The notes under the pieces were generated by a model. That model saw nothing but the letters and a program-made list of their open reading frames with translations. It ran no database searches and had not been told where the DNA came from. From Flavobacteriaceae bacterium (GTDB taxonomy: Bacteria > Bacteroidota > Bacteroidia > Flavobacteriales > Flavobacteriaceae), in NCBI GenBank assembly GCA_002713495.1, contig PATA01000013.1, positions 95,381-102,169 of the forward strand: a stretch of 6,789 nt of DNA, read 5' to 3'. Of this stretch, positions 1-6,221 are shown piece after piece. Made by a program: the position numbers and the translations under genes. Every line of letters starts with the position of its first letter. Position 1 is the stretch's first letter.

Positions 1-717
1 ATTGCTTTGTTATTGATAATAATGTTATTTGGGCTTTTAATATTTTTTATATTCAAAACAAATAAAATTTCAGAGCAAAATAAACTTTGGTTATCTATGG
101 CTAGAGAAACTGCTCATCAAATTGGAACACCTCTTTCATCTTTAATTGGATGGATAACCCTGATGAAAGAGGGACAGATACCAAAACTAAATATTAAAGA
201 AATGGAAAACGATATTGATAGGCTTAAAGTTATAACAGATAGATTTTCTAAAATTGGATCTGATCCTGTTTTAGAATTTGAAGATGTAATACCAACAATA
301 TCTGAAACAATTGAATATTTAGAAAAAAGAACTTCAAATTTAATTAACTTCAAATTCAAACCTCCAAATAAACCTGTTGTTATTCCAATTAACAAACAGC
401 TACTAAGTTGGACCCTAGAAAATTTAATTAAAAACGGAATTGATGCAATGAAAGGAAAAGGGGAAATATCTATTTGTATAGAATATAGGGAAAGATTTAT
501 TTCAATTATGATAAAAGATTCTGGTCATGGAATTAATAATCAGGATATAAAAAAAATATTTAAACCCGGTTATACATCCAAAAAAAGAGGATGGGGTTTA
601 GGATTATCATTAGCTAAGAGAATTATTGAAGATTATCATGGAGGTAAGCTATATGTAAAAAAAACAACTAAAAATAAGGGAACTATTTTTTCTTTAGATT
701 TAATCAAAGCTAATTAA
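1..717 (+). CDS. Sensor histidine kinase, C-terminal part (5' end outside window)
   Basis: The frame is open from base 1, so the true start lies upstream; 238 residues are visible. In order they show a hydrophobic membrane segment (about residues 2-18), a short linker, and a dimerisation/phosphoacceptor helix with the H-box AHQIGTPLSSLIGW, whose His is the expected autophosphorylation site. A GHKL ATPase domain follows, with N-box ENLIKNGIDAM, G1 box DSGHGI, F-box IFKPGYTS and G2 box GWGLGLSLA. All key kinase motifs are intact, so the visible part looks functional. By family knowledge it is a two-component kinase that phosphorylates a response regulator; neither its sensor domain nor its partner is in view, so the signal is unknown. 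The end overlaps the convergent HIT gene by 8 bp. Confidence is high for the family and nil for the stimulus. Confidence 0.93.
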   Translation: MALLLIIMLFGLLIFFIFKTNKISEQNKLWLSMARETAHQIGTPLSSLIGWITLMKEGQIPKLNIKEMENDIDRLKVITDRFSKIGSDPVLEFEDVIPTISETIEYLEKRTSNLINFKFKPPNKPVVIPINKQLLSWTLENLIKNGIDAMKGKGEISICIEYRERFISIMIKDSGHGINNQDIKKIFKPGYTSKKRGWGLGLSLAKRIIEDYHGGKLYVKKTTKNKGTIFSLDLIKAN

Positions 718-1102
718 AATTAGAAGCTATTTGCTTAGCTAACTTCTGCATTTTTGAATTTTCAACCTTCACTTTTTTTGAAAAAGTCATATCTTTAATA
801 GAGTTTATAGGAATTAAATGTATGTGTACGTGAGCCACTTCAAGCCCAACAACAGCTATTCCAACCCTATTGCACTCAACAGTTTTTTCAATAGCCAAAG
901 CGACTTTTCGACTGAAAATCATAAGTTTTATATAATCCTCTTCAGATAAATCGAAGAGTTTATCTACACCTTTTTTTGGTATACATAAAGTATGACCAAT
1001 TGAGTTAGGATTAATATCTAAAAAAGCTAAGAAATCTTTTGATTCAGCAATTTTAAAACAAGGTAATGTTCCTTTTATAATTTTAGAAAAAATACTTTCC
1101 AT
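710..1102 (-). CDS. HIT-family (histidine triad) nucleotide-binding protein
   Basis: This 130-residue protein has the usual length of the HINT/Hit branch. The defining triad H-x-H-x-H is in AHVHIHLIPI, with His91, His93 and His95. The upstream GHTLCIPK segment (residues 36-43) and the N-terminal FSKIIKGTLPCFKI stretch are also typical. Family members are cytoplasmic hydrolases or transferases acting on nucleoside phosphoramidates or dinucleoside polyphosphates; the cellular substrate cannot be told from sequence. The ATG shares its A with the greA TAA (TAATG on the minus strand), which implies co-transcription and probable translational coupling. The 3' end overlaps the histidine kinase stop on the opposite strand, leaving no room for a dedicated terminator. 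Confidence 0.95.
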   Translation of the reverse strand: MESIFSKIIKGTLPCFKIAESKDFLAFLDINPNSIGHTLCIPKKGVDKLFDLSEEDYIKLMIFSRKVALAIEKTVECNRVGIAVVGLEVAHVHIHLIPINSIKDMTFSKKVKVENSKMQKLAKQIASNFN

Positions 1103-1578
1103 TATTCCCTAGAGATACTAATAATTTTAAGTTCTATTGAACCACTTGGTACTGAAATTAGGGCTATTTCTCCAACACGTTTTCCAAGTAATCCTTTTCC
1201 AATTGGAGAATCTACAGAAATTTTTCCCGTTTTTAAATCTGCTTCGGTCTGAGCAACTAGGGTATATTTCATATTTTTTCCTGAATTAATATTTTTAACC
1301 TCAACAGTTGATAAAACTAAAACTTTTGAAACATCTAGCCTAGACTCATTAATAATCCTGGCATTTGATAGAATCTTCTCCAATTTAGAAATTTGAAGCT
1401 CTAACATACCTTGAGCTTCTTTTGCAGCATCGTATTCAGCATTCTCACTCAAATCACCTTTATCTCTTGCTTCGGCAATGGCTTGAGAGGCTTTAGGTCT
1501 TTCAATATCTTTCAAGATATTCAATTCCTCTCGAAGTTTTTTTAAACCTTCTTCAGTGTAATATGAAACGTTACTCAT
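1102..1578 (-). CDS. greA: Transcription elongation factor GreA
   Basis: This 158-residue protein has the standard GreA length. The N-terminal coiled coil (about residues 8-75) carries the signature ARDKGDLSENAEYDAAKEAQ at residues 37-56; its tip includes the acidic residues Asp42 and Glu45 that enter the RNA polymerase secondary channel. The C-terminal FKBP-like domain contains SPIGKGLLGKRVGE (residues 124-137). GreA stimulates transcript cleavage by backtracked RNA polymerase and so rescues stalled elongation complexes. It is the first gene of a two-gene operon with the HIT protein. A TATATTTG element about 50 bp upstream of the start is the likely promoter. Start choice is supported by the typical MSxVxYYTEEGLKKL beginning. 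Confidence 0.98.
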   Translation of the reverse strand: MSNVSYYTEEGLKKLREELNILKDIERPKASQAIAEARDKGDLSENAEYDAAKEAQGMLELQISKLEKILSNARIINESRLDVSKVLVLSTVEVKNINSGKNMKYTLVAQTEADLKTGKISVDSPIGKGLLGKRVGEIALISVPSGSIELKIISISRE

Positions 1579-1625
1579 AACTTTGTAGTCTCAAAAAAAC
1601 CAATTACTTTGGATTAATTCATTAA

Positions 1626-1633
1626 CAAATATA
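1626..1633 (-). promoter_or_regulatory. Putative Bacteroidota-type -7 element (TATATTTG) for greA-HIT
   Basis: On the minus strand the octamer TATATTTG matches the Bacteroidota -7 consensus TANNTTTG. It lies 47 bp before the greA start codon, which would leave a leader of roughly 40 nt. It overlaps the first base of the divergent lipoprotein ATG. I see no clear -33 TTG at the usual 19-23 bp upstream, so the call is moderate. Confidence 0.42.
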
Positions 1634-2097
1634 TGAAATTAGAATCCTTTACTAAATTGAAGCTATTTAAAAAAGCAAAAACTATTTTCCTGTTAATACT
1701 TTTAATTAATTGTTCTAAAGATGAACTAAAAAGAAATCCCTATTTAAATGAAATCTCTTTCAGGCACATACTTAATTTAAATTTGCCTGAATACAATAAT
1801 CTAAATTATGCAGGTGGAAGTCAATTAATCCCATCGAAAGGAATTAACGGACTACTTCTGTTTAATCTAAATGGAAATGATTTTTTTGCCTGGGAAGCTA
1901 CATGTTCAAATCATAAAGTAGAACAATGCTCTAGTCTTAAAATTAATGGACTACTTGCCCTTTGCTCATGTGATAATTATAAATATAGTTTAGCTACAGG
2001 TCAATTGATAGAAGGTCCTGAGGGTAATACCTCACAATATCCTCTTTTAAACTATAGGGTAGAGAAGCAAAATAACATTATAGTGATCTCAAATTAA
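1633..2097 (+). CDS. Rieske-like [2Fe-2S] domain lipoprotein with degenerate ligand motifs
   Basis: This 154-residue protein starts with a basic stretch, a hydrophobic segment (residues 18-25) and a lipobox-like LINC ending at Cys27, so it is probably a membrane-anchored lipoprotein. The rest resembles a Rieske domain: ATCSNH near residue 91, LCSCDNYKYSLATGQLIEGP (residues 110-129) and a final strand YRVEKQNNIIVIS. In a normal Rieske protein the ligands are C-x-H and C-x-x-H. Here the first motif is C91-S-N-H94 and the second is C111-S-C-D114, so the second His is Asp. Cys99 and Cys113 are extra cysteines. I recall similar flavobacterial proteins annotated as nitrite reductase or ring-hydroxylating ferredoxin subunits, but no partner oxygenase or reductase gene is nearby and the function is unknown. 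Its end overlaps the receptor gene by 4 bp. Confidence 0.8.
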   Translation: MKLESFTKLKLFKKAKTIFLLILLINCSKDELKRNPYLNEISFRHILNLNLPEYNNLNYAGGSQLIPSKGINGLLLFNLNGNDFFAWEATCSNHKVEQCSSLKINGLLALCSCDNYKYSLATGQLIEGPEGNTSQYPLLNYRVEKQNNIIVISN

Positions 2098-4274
2098 AAA
2101 TCAACTGTCAAGCCTAAGATAAAATTTAAACCAGCCTGAGGATAGTAACCCACACCTTCAATAGTTTTAACACTACCTGGATTTGTCCAATTATCATCAT
2201 ATGTGTAAAAGTATCCGTTGGATATATACTCTTTATTAAAAATATTATTAACTAGTAGATTCAAAGTAATATTCTTGAACCCAAAACTATTATCAAACAT
2301 ATAACTAACATTTAGATCACTTGTTGAATATGAGTCCAACATCGACTTTTCAGAGTCAATATTACTCATATATTGGTCACCTATAAATTTTGTTAAGAAT
2401 GAAAAATTTAAGTTTTCACTTGGACTGTATTTTAGCATATTTCCAATGACCAACTCAGGTGAATAGGATAAATTCGTGTCCCCAAGGAAAGTTAATATCC
2501 CATTTCTTTTAAAGTAAAAGTCTTTATTCGTGTTTTTACTAATTGCTATGTTTGGCTGAAGGGATAATTTACCTAAAATGTTAAACATTGCCTCTATTTC
2601 AAGCCCTAATCTATTACTTTCTCCAATATTTTCTCTTATTGGAGTTCCTACATCATCTAATGCTCCAGTTAGAGCAAGCTGGTCTTTATATGCCATCAAA
2701 TAAATATTTGAGTATATATAAAATTGATTTTTATTTATCCTCCAACCAAGTTCGAAATCATTTAATATTTCTGGTTTTGGATTTCCATTTTCAAAATCTG
2801 ATCTAGAAGGTTCTCTCTGAGCTTTTGAATAAGAAAAATAAAATTGTTGATCATCTGAAATTTGGTAAGTTAATCCAGCTTTAGGGTTAAAAAATTTGTA
2901 ATTACTTTCCACATTGAAAAGCATTGGCCCAGCAATTTGTCCATAGACGTCATAATTAACATTTCTGTACTGAAAATCAATGAAACTATTAATCCTTTCA
3001 TTAATTGGTTGCTGAATTTTTACAAAAAAATTAATCTCTTTTTTATCTCCTTGATTTTCATAGAACCTATTTCTTGGAAGGACTTCTCCTAAATTTTGAC
3101 CCCATATTAAAGTTCCAAAATGGTCACCTATATATCTACTAAATAACATTCCAAAATCTAATCGAGTTTTATTTTTAAAATAATTTGCACTCAATGTCAT
3201 AACATAATAATCGTTATCTAGCCACTTCCTAGTCACATTTTTTGTTTCTGAAATTATCTGATTCCCTATATCCAAGGGTATCAATCCCAAATATGAAAAA
3301 CTTGTTTGAGATCCAGAGTCATTAAATTCCTCATAATAGCCTCTACCATAGGTATAATTTAAGCCTAAGGATGCAGACCAAGATGAGTTTAATTTTTCAT
3401 TCCAATGTAATTGATAATGATCTTGACGATAATTATCTTCTTGCTTATCATAAAAACCAGATAAATTCCCATTTTGATCATAGATTTCCCCAGCAGGGTT
3501 ATAAGTTCTGTTTGATAAATCTTCTATTCCATACCAAGATTGGTATGTAATTTCATGACCACCAAAAGCTAAAGCCTTAATCAAGGTATTTTTATCCCTA
3601 AATGCTCCTTGTAAAAAATAAGATTTTAAATTTGAGCTAGCGCGATCAACGTATCCATCAGAATTTATTTTTGATAAACGTCCCGATAATTCGAAATGAT
3701 TACTTAATAATCCAGTAGAAAATTTTAGTGTATTTCTAAAAGTATTAAAACTTCCAACACTCGAGCTTAATGATGCAAATGTATCATCTTGAACTGCATC
3801 AGTTAAAATGTTTAAACTTGCTCCAAAAGCTCCAGATCCGTTCGTTGAAGTTCCAACTCCCCTCTGAAGTTGAATGCTTTCAACTGAGCTTGCAAAATCA
3901 GGGAGATTAACCCAAAATGTACCTTGTGATTCAGAATCATTAAATGGAATTCCGTTTAAAGTTACATTAACCCTTGATGCATCGCTTCCTCTTACTCTTA
4001 TCCCTGTATATCCGATACCAGCGCCTGCATCACTAGTTGTAACTACACCAGGTAAATAATTCAACAAAATAGGAATATCTTGACCTAAATTTCTTGATTT
4101 TATATCCTCTTTATTTATATTAGTGTGGGTTACAGGATCTGTACTTTTTGCTCTAATTGTTGAAACTTTTACTTCTTCTAAAATAAAAATATTTAGTGTA
4201 TCGTTTAATTCTATCTCTTGAGAAAAAACATTCATAAAAAATAATAATAGAAATACTCGAATTATATTATTCAT
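2094..4274 (-). CDS. TonB-dependent outer membrane receptor, probably for thiamine
   Basis: This 726-residue protein starts with a signal peptide (MNNIIRVFLLLFFMNVFSQ, cleavage likely near Ser18-Gln19). Next comes a TonB-box-like region (ILEEVKVST, residues 31-39) and a plug domain (about 40-160) with GIRVRGSDASRVNVTLNGIP and SIQLQRGVGTSTNGSGAFG. The remainder is a 22-strand-type barrel ending in a terminal Phe (LTVDF), as expected for BAM-mediated assembly. There is no N-terminal CarboxypepD-like domain and no SusD partner, so it resembles vitamin/siderophore receptors rather than SusC. Thiamine or a precursor is inferred as ligand because a TPP riboswitch lies in its leader; TPP-regulated receptors of this kind are known in Bacteroidota. 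It is the last gene of the minus-strand block and appears to have its own promoter. Confidence 0.92.
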   Translation of the reverse strand: MNNIIRVFLLLFFMNVFSQEIELNDTLNIFILEEVKVSTIRAKSTDPVTHTNINKEDIKSRNLGQDIPILLNYLPGVVTTSDAGAGIGYTGIRVRGSDASRVNVTLNGIPFNDSESQGTFWVNLPDFASSVESIQLQRGVGTSTNGSGAFGASLNILTDAVQDDTFASLSSSVGSFNTFRNTLKFSTGLLSNHFELSGRLSKINSDGYVDRASSNLKSYFLQGAFRDKNTLIKALAFGGHEITYQSWYGIEDLSNRTYNPAGEIYDQNGNLSGFYDKQEDNYRQDHYQLHWNEKLNSSWSASLGLNYTYGRGYYEEFNDSGSQTSFSYLGLIPLDIGNQIISETKNVTRKWLDNDYYVMTLSANYFKNKTRLDFGMLFSRYIGDHFGTLIWGQNLGEVLPRNRFYENQGDKKEINFFVKIQQPINERINSFIDFQYRNVNYDVYGQIAGPMLFNVESNYKFFNPKAGLTYQISDDQQFYFSYSKAQREPSRSDFENGNPKPEILNDFELGWRINKNQFYIYSNIYLMAYKDQLALTGALDDVGTPIRENIGESNRLGLEIEAMFNILGKLSLQPNIAISKNTNKDFYFKRNGILTFLGDTNLSYSPELVIGNMLKYSPSENLNFSFLTKFIGDQYMSNIDSEKSMLDSYSTSDLNVSYMFDNSFGFKNITLNLLVNNIFNKEYISNGYFYTYDDNWTNPGSVKTIEGVGYYPQAGLNFILGLTVDF

Positions 4275-4298
4275 TTTAAAAAAATTTAATAAATAAAA

Positions 4299-4320
4299 GT
4301 GGGGGTAATCTTTTTCACTT
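4299..4320 (-). promoter_or_regulatory. Possible expression platform of the TPP riboswitch (weak hairpin or alternative pairing)
   Basis: Downstream of the aptamer, the minus strand contains AAGTG (4320-4316) and CACTT (4301-4297), which can form a 5-bp stem followed by a U-rich run (TTTATTTATT). The same stretch holds ACCCCC (4306-4301), a perfect 6-bp complement of GGGGGT (4385-4380) in the aptamer. The two pairings share base 4301 and so compete. The stem is short and A-T rich, so it may be a weak terminator or only a structured leader. No folding calculation was run. Confidence 0.35.
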
Positions 4321-4392
4321 ATCTTCCCTTAGCAGCATTATCTGCTCAGGTTCTATGGGTATAATCTCAGCCATAAGGCACCCCCTTGAGAC
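4321..4392 (-). promoter_or_regulatory. TPP riboswitch (THI element) aptamer
   Basis: Reading the minus strand, the conserved THI-box blocks appear in order. GGGGGTGCC (4385-4377) is followed by a very short P3 hairpin GCC-TTAT-GGC, then GGCTGAGA (to 4365), ACCC (4360-4357) closing P2, GAACCTGA (4353-4346), P5 as GCAG-ATAATG-CTGC, and finally AAGGGAAGAT (4330-4321). A possible P1 pairs GTCT (4392-4389) with AGAT (4324-4321), including one G-U wobble. The CTGAGA pyrimidine-sensing and GATAATG diphosphate-sensing elements are intact. The aptamer sits only 46 bp upstream of the receptor start and should repress it when thiamine pyrophosphate is abundant. It lies downstream of the kinase gene, so it does not control the transporter-kinase cluster unless transcripts run on. 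Confidence 0.95.
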
Positions 4393-4396
4393 TTTG

Positions 4397-4404
4397 CAAA
4401 TATA
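4397..4404 (-). promoter_or_regulatory. Putative -7 element (TATATTTG) for the riboswitch-receptor transcript
   Basis: TATATTTG on the minus strand lies in the 22-bp stretch between the kinase stop and the aptamer. A start a few bases downstream would put the first nucleotide of the RNA almost at the base of aptamer P1. This supports separate transcription of the receptor. A -33 TTG at the usual spacing is not evident. Confidence 0.5.
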
Positions 4405-4414
4405 AAAATGAAAA

Positions 4415-4963
4415 TTAAGATTTTAAAATTATTTTATCTATAATTTTAATTGATTTTTCAATTCTACTTTTTATAGTACCAGAAATTAATTTATAAGGGA
4501 ATTTGTATTCATCAAGTGTAGTTTTAAATATGTTGAGCATTTTTTTCCTCTCATTTGGTCGATCTCTCAGACTATCCTTTTTCCAAGGTACGTCAATATC
4601 TGTTAATAGATAAAAATCATGATCAGAATTTTTAGCGTTAGACAAAATTTCTTCTGAACAATAGCCGTTAAAATGAGTTTGAGACCAAATCTGGGTAACA
4701 ACACAATTAGTATCACAAAATAATATTCTATTGGATTTTTCTAATATTTCATCCTCAAGATTTCTTTGGCCATTCATAATTATTGGTAGGTCTTTAAGAG
4801 AACAAACATATCCTTTTTGATCCCACTTTTTTTGAAGATATTCTCTAGCAAACTCTGGGACCCAATTGGTTTTATAATGAGTTGCTAATTTTTTTGCAAG
4901 AGTTGTTTTTCCGGTTGACTCAGGGCCAAATAACACAATTTTTAAAATTTTATTTTTTGACAT
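4415..4963 (-). CDS. NadR-type P-loop nucleoside kinase (ribosylnicotinamide kinase-like)
   Basis: This 182-residue protein corresponds to the kinase (NRK) domain of NadR alone; the helix-turn-helix and NMN adenylyltransferase domains of E. coli NadR are absent. Visible motifs are the Walker A loop GPESTGKT (residues 13-20), VPEFAREYL (35-43), the Walker B-like strand ILFCDTN (80-86) and the lid motif DVPWKKDSLRDRP (124-136). Homologous domains phosphorylate nicotinamide riboside after PnuC import, trapping it in the cell. Here the gene overlaps the transporter 3' end by 14 bp and precedes a TPP riboswitch-receptor unit, so thiamine or a related nucleoside-like vitamin could be the substrate instead. 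The fold and kinase class are well supported; the substrate is inference. Confidence 0.88.
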   Translation of the reverse strand: MSKNKILKIVLFGPESTGKTTLAKKLATHYKTNWVPEFAREYLQKKWDQKGYVCSLKDLPIIMNGQRNLEDEILEKSNRILFCDTNCVVTQIWSQTHFNGYCSEEILSNAKNSDHDFYLLTDIDVPWKKDSLRDRPNERKKMLNIFKTTLDEYKFPYKLISGTIKSRIEKSIKIIDKIILKS

Positions 4964-5141
4964 ATAAAATCTTTTTTTTCCAAGAAAAATAACCTGCGAT
5001 AGCTATTAAGGTGAAGACTAAATATTGAAAACTAGTCAATACCAAACCTTTATATAAGTACAACGGTATTGAAATAATATCTCCAACTATCCAAAATATC
5101 CAATTTTCTATTTTTCTTTTGGCCATAAGCCACATGCCACT
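4950..5141 (-). pseudogene. PnuC/PnuT-family transporter, C-terminal part after frameshift
   Basis: From minus-strand base 5141 the frame reads S-G-M-W-L-M-A-K-R-K-I-E-N-W and continues to a stop at 4952-4950. It carries the conserved LMAKRKIENWIFWIVGDI block and IPLYLYKG typical of the PnuC C-terminal third, with two predicted membrane segments. It continues the preceding 145-residue frame exactly once a single T is removed from the T9 run at 5150-5142. The ATG at 5135 is the internal methionine of the MWLMAKRK block, so it is unlikely to be a real start. The joined protein would be 208 residues, the usual PnuC length. The 3' end overlaps the kinase start by 14 bp, as in an intact operon. 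Whether this is a real mutation, slippage-corrected, or a sequencing error cannot be decided here. Confidence 0.8.
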
Positions 5142-5577
5142 AAAAAAAAATAGCTGTAGTTATTGTGTCCACTATTGCTACAACAGAATTTAACTTACCA
5201 GAAAGTGAATATATATAAAAGACAAATATTATCGCAAAAATAAATAGAATAATAATAGTTTTTTTATCACCCTTGTTCATAATTGATATTTCATTCAAGG
5301 TATTTCCATTTTCAGATCGGCTCCAATAGTACCAACCATATATACTAATGATAAAATAATACGCATTGATAAGCATATCTCCAATCAAGCCCCATGAGTA
5401 AAGTAAATAAACATATATTGAAGTTGAAACCATTCCTGAAGGGTAAACTAATATGTTATTTTTCTTGGAAAACCAAACACTCAAAAAACCAAAAAAAACT
5501 CCCATGGACTCTAAAAAAATATTCAAAAAAGAATACTCACTATATTGGGAGAAAAAAATATCTAGTAATTCCTGCAT
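5140..5577 (-). CDS. PnuC/PnuT-family vitamin transporter, N-terminal part (frameshifted)
   Basis: These 145 residues cover roughly the first two thirds of a PnuC-family inner-membrane transporter. Hydrophobic segments lie at about residues 18-36, 44-60, 66-83 and 107-126, with a fifth beginning near 131. The family-typical IYGWYYWSR motif is at residues 79-87. PnuC proteins take up nicotinamide riboside; the PnuT branch takes up thiamine. Thiamine is favoured here only by the nearby TPP riboswitch and receptor. Translation ends prematurely at TAG just after a run of nine T, within the DTITTAIFF segment where family members continue with a conserved MWLMAKRK block. The gene starts 4 bp after the phosphopantetheinyl transferase stop, so it is the second gene of that operon. 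Confidence 0.82.
   Translation of the reverse strand: MQELLDIFFSQYSEYSFLNIFLESMGVFFGFLSVWFSKKNNILVYPSGMVSTSIYVYLLYSWGLIGDMLINAYYFIISIYGWYYWSRSENGNTLNEISIMNKGDKKTIIILFIFAIIFVFYIYSLSGKLNSVVAIVDTITTAIFF
5142..5150 (-). other. T9 homopolymer at the transporter frameshift
   Basis: The minus strand reads GCT ATT TTT TTT TAG with nine consecutive T (A on the plus strand). With eight T the reading becomes ATT TTT TTT AGT GGC ATG, which joins both halves of the PnuC-like protein. Homopolymers of this length are hot spots for replication slippage, RNA polymerase slippage and sequencing or assembly error. Confidence 0.85.
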
Positions 5578-5581
5578 TTAT

Positions 5582-6199
5582 TTAATCAATCTTTTCATGA
5601 GCAACTGTAATAAAATTGAGTCCTAATTTAATGTAAGATATTTCATAAACTTTAGATTGATTTACATATTCTAATTTTCCAAAAGCTTTTTTTTTCTTTT
5701 CATTTAGTCCATATATATAAATTTGTTTAGAAAAAGAAATTCCAGGAGTCCCAAATGCCTTATAAATTGACTCTTTTGCGGTCCATATTAGGGTTAACAT
5801 ATCAATTCTACCGATTGCAAACTTCTCTTTTTCATTCAGAAATTTTGAACTTATATTAAGTATTTTTTTTCTGTAGGATTCTATGTCAATACCAATTTTA
5901 TAATTACTTATGACTAAGCCAGAAAAATTTTTTGAATGTGATATAGAAATATTTTCTCCAGATTTTAATATAGGAGCCCCATAATCGGAATAATAAATAT
6001 CATTTTCTTTTATCTTGGCTTCTCTCATCAAATGTCTAACTGATAAAATTCCCTTCCTGAATTCTTCACTTTTTATTTTAGATAATCTCGCCTTTAAAGA
6101 ATTCGTAGTAACTCCAGCCTTCAGTTTTTTTTCAGTTTCATTGATATCCCATAGATATAATTTGAAATGTTCATAATCATATTTTGATATTAAAGGCAT
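5582..6199 (-). CDS. 4'-phosphopantetheinyl transferase superfamily protein
   Basis: This 205-residue protein is in the Sfp-like size range. It contains ISISHS (residues 84-89), the Mg2+/CoA-binding motif IGIDIE (102-107, with Asp105 and Glu107) and [12 protein letters not shown] (139-150, with Lys142 and Glu143), the W-x-x-K-E-S-x-x-K signature of the family. These enzymes move the phosphopantetheine arm of coenzyme A onto a serine of acyl or peptidyl carrier proteins. The target here is unknown: it could be the fatty acid ACP or a secondary-metabolism carrier. It is the first gene of a minus-strand cluster, 4 bp ahead of the PnuC-like transporter, and diverges from ahcY across 55 bp. All catalytic motifs are intact, so it should be active. 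Confidence 0.93.
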   Translation of the reverse strand: MPLISKYDYEHFKLYLWDINETEKKLKAGVTTNSLKARLSKIKSEEFRKGILSVRHLMREAKIKENDIYYSDYGAPILKSGENISISHSKNFSGLVISNYKIGIDIESYRKKILNISSKFLNEKEKFAIGRIDMLTLIWTAKESIYKAFGTPGISFSKQIYIYGLNEKKKKAFGKLEYVNQSKVYEISYIKLGLNFITVAHEKID

Positions 6200-6221
6200 T
6201 GTATGTAGAATATTTTGTACG

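Noticed and set aside
117..395. A 92-codon open frame antisense to the histidine kinase, and similar frames at 2588-2806, 3874-4059 and 5394-5585 (+) and 6566-6748 (-).
   Set aside because: Each lies fully inside a well-supported gene on the other strand and shows no recognisable motif; they are by-products of the coding sequence opposite.
710..736. CTAAT/ATTAG (710-714 / 719-723) and GAAGC/GCTT hairpins as a bidirectional terminator for the histidine kinase and HIT genes.
   Set aside because: The stems are 4-5 bp, A/T-rich and inside coding sequence, with no U tract in the right place; too weak to annotate.
2094..4274. SusC-type polysaccharide-utilisation receptor.
   Set aside because: The N-terminal CarboxypepD-like domain and a SusD neighbour are missing, length is 726 rather than about 1000 residues, and the leader carries a TPP riboswitch.
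4415..4963. Full-length NadR (regulator, adenylyltransferase and kinase).
   Set aside because: At 182 residues with Walker A at residue 13, only the kinase domain is present; there is no helix-turn-helix or nucleotidyltransferase HxGH motif.
4950..5135. A separate 61-residue membrane protein starting at the ATG at 5135.
   Set aside because: Its first residues are the internal conserved PnuC block, and the upstream frame continues it after a one-base correction; it is a fragment, not an independent gene.
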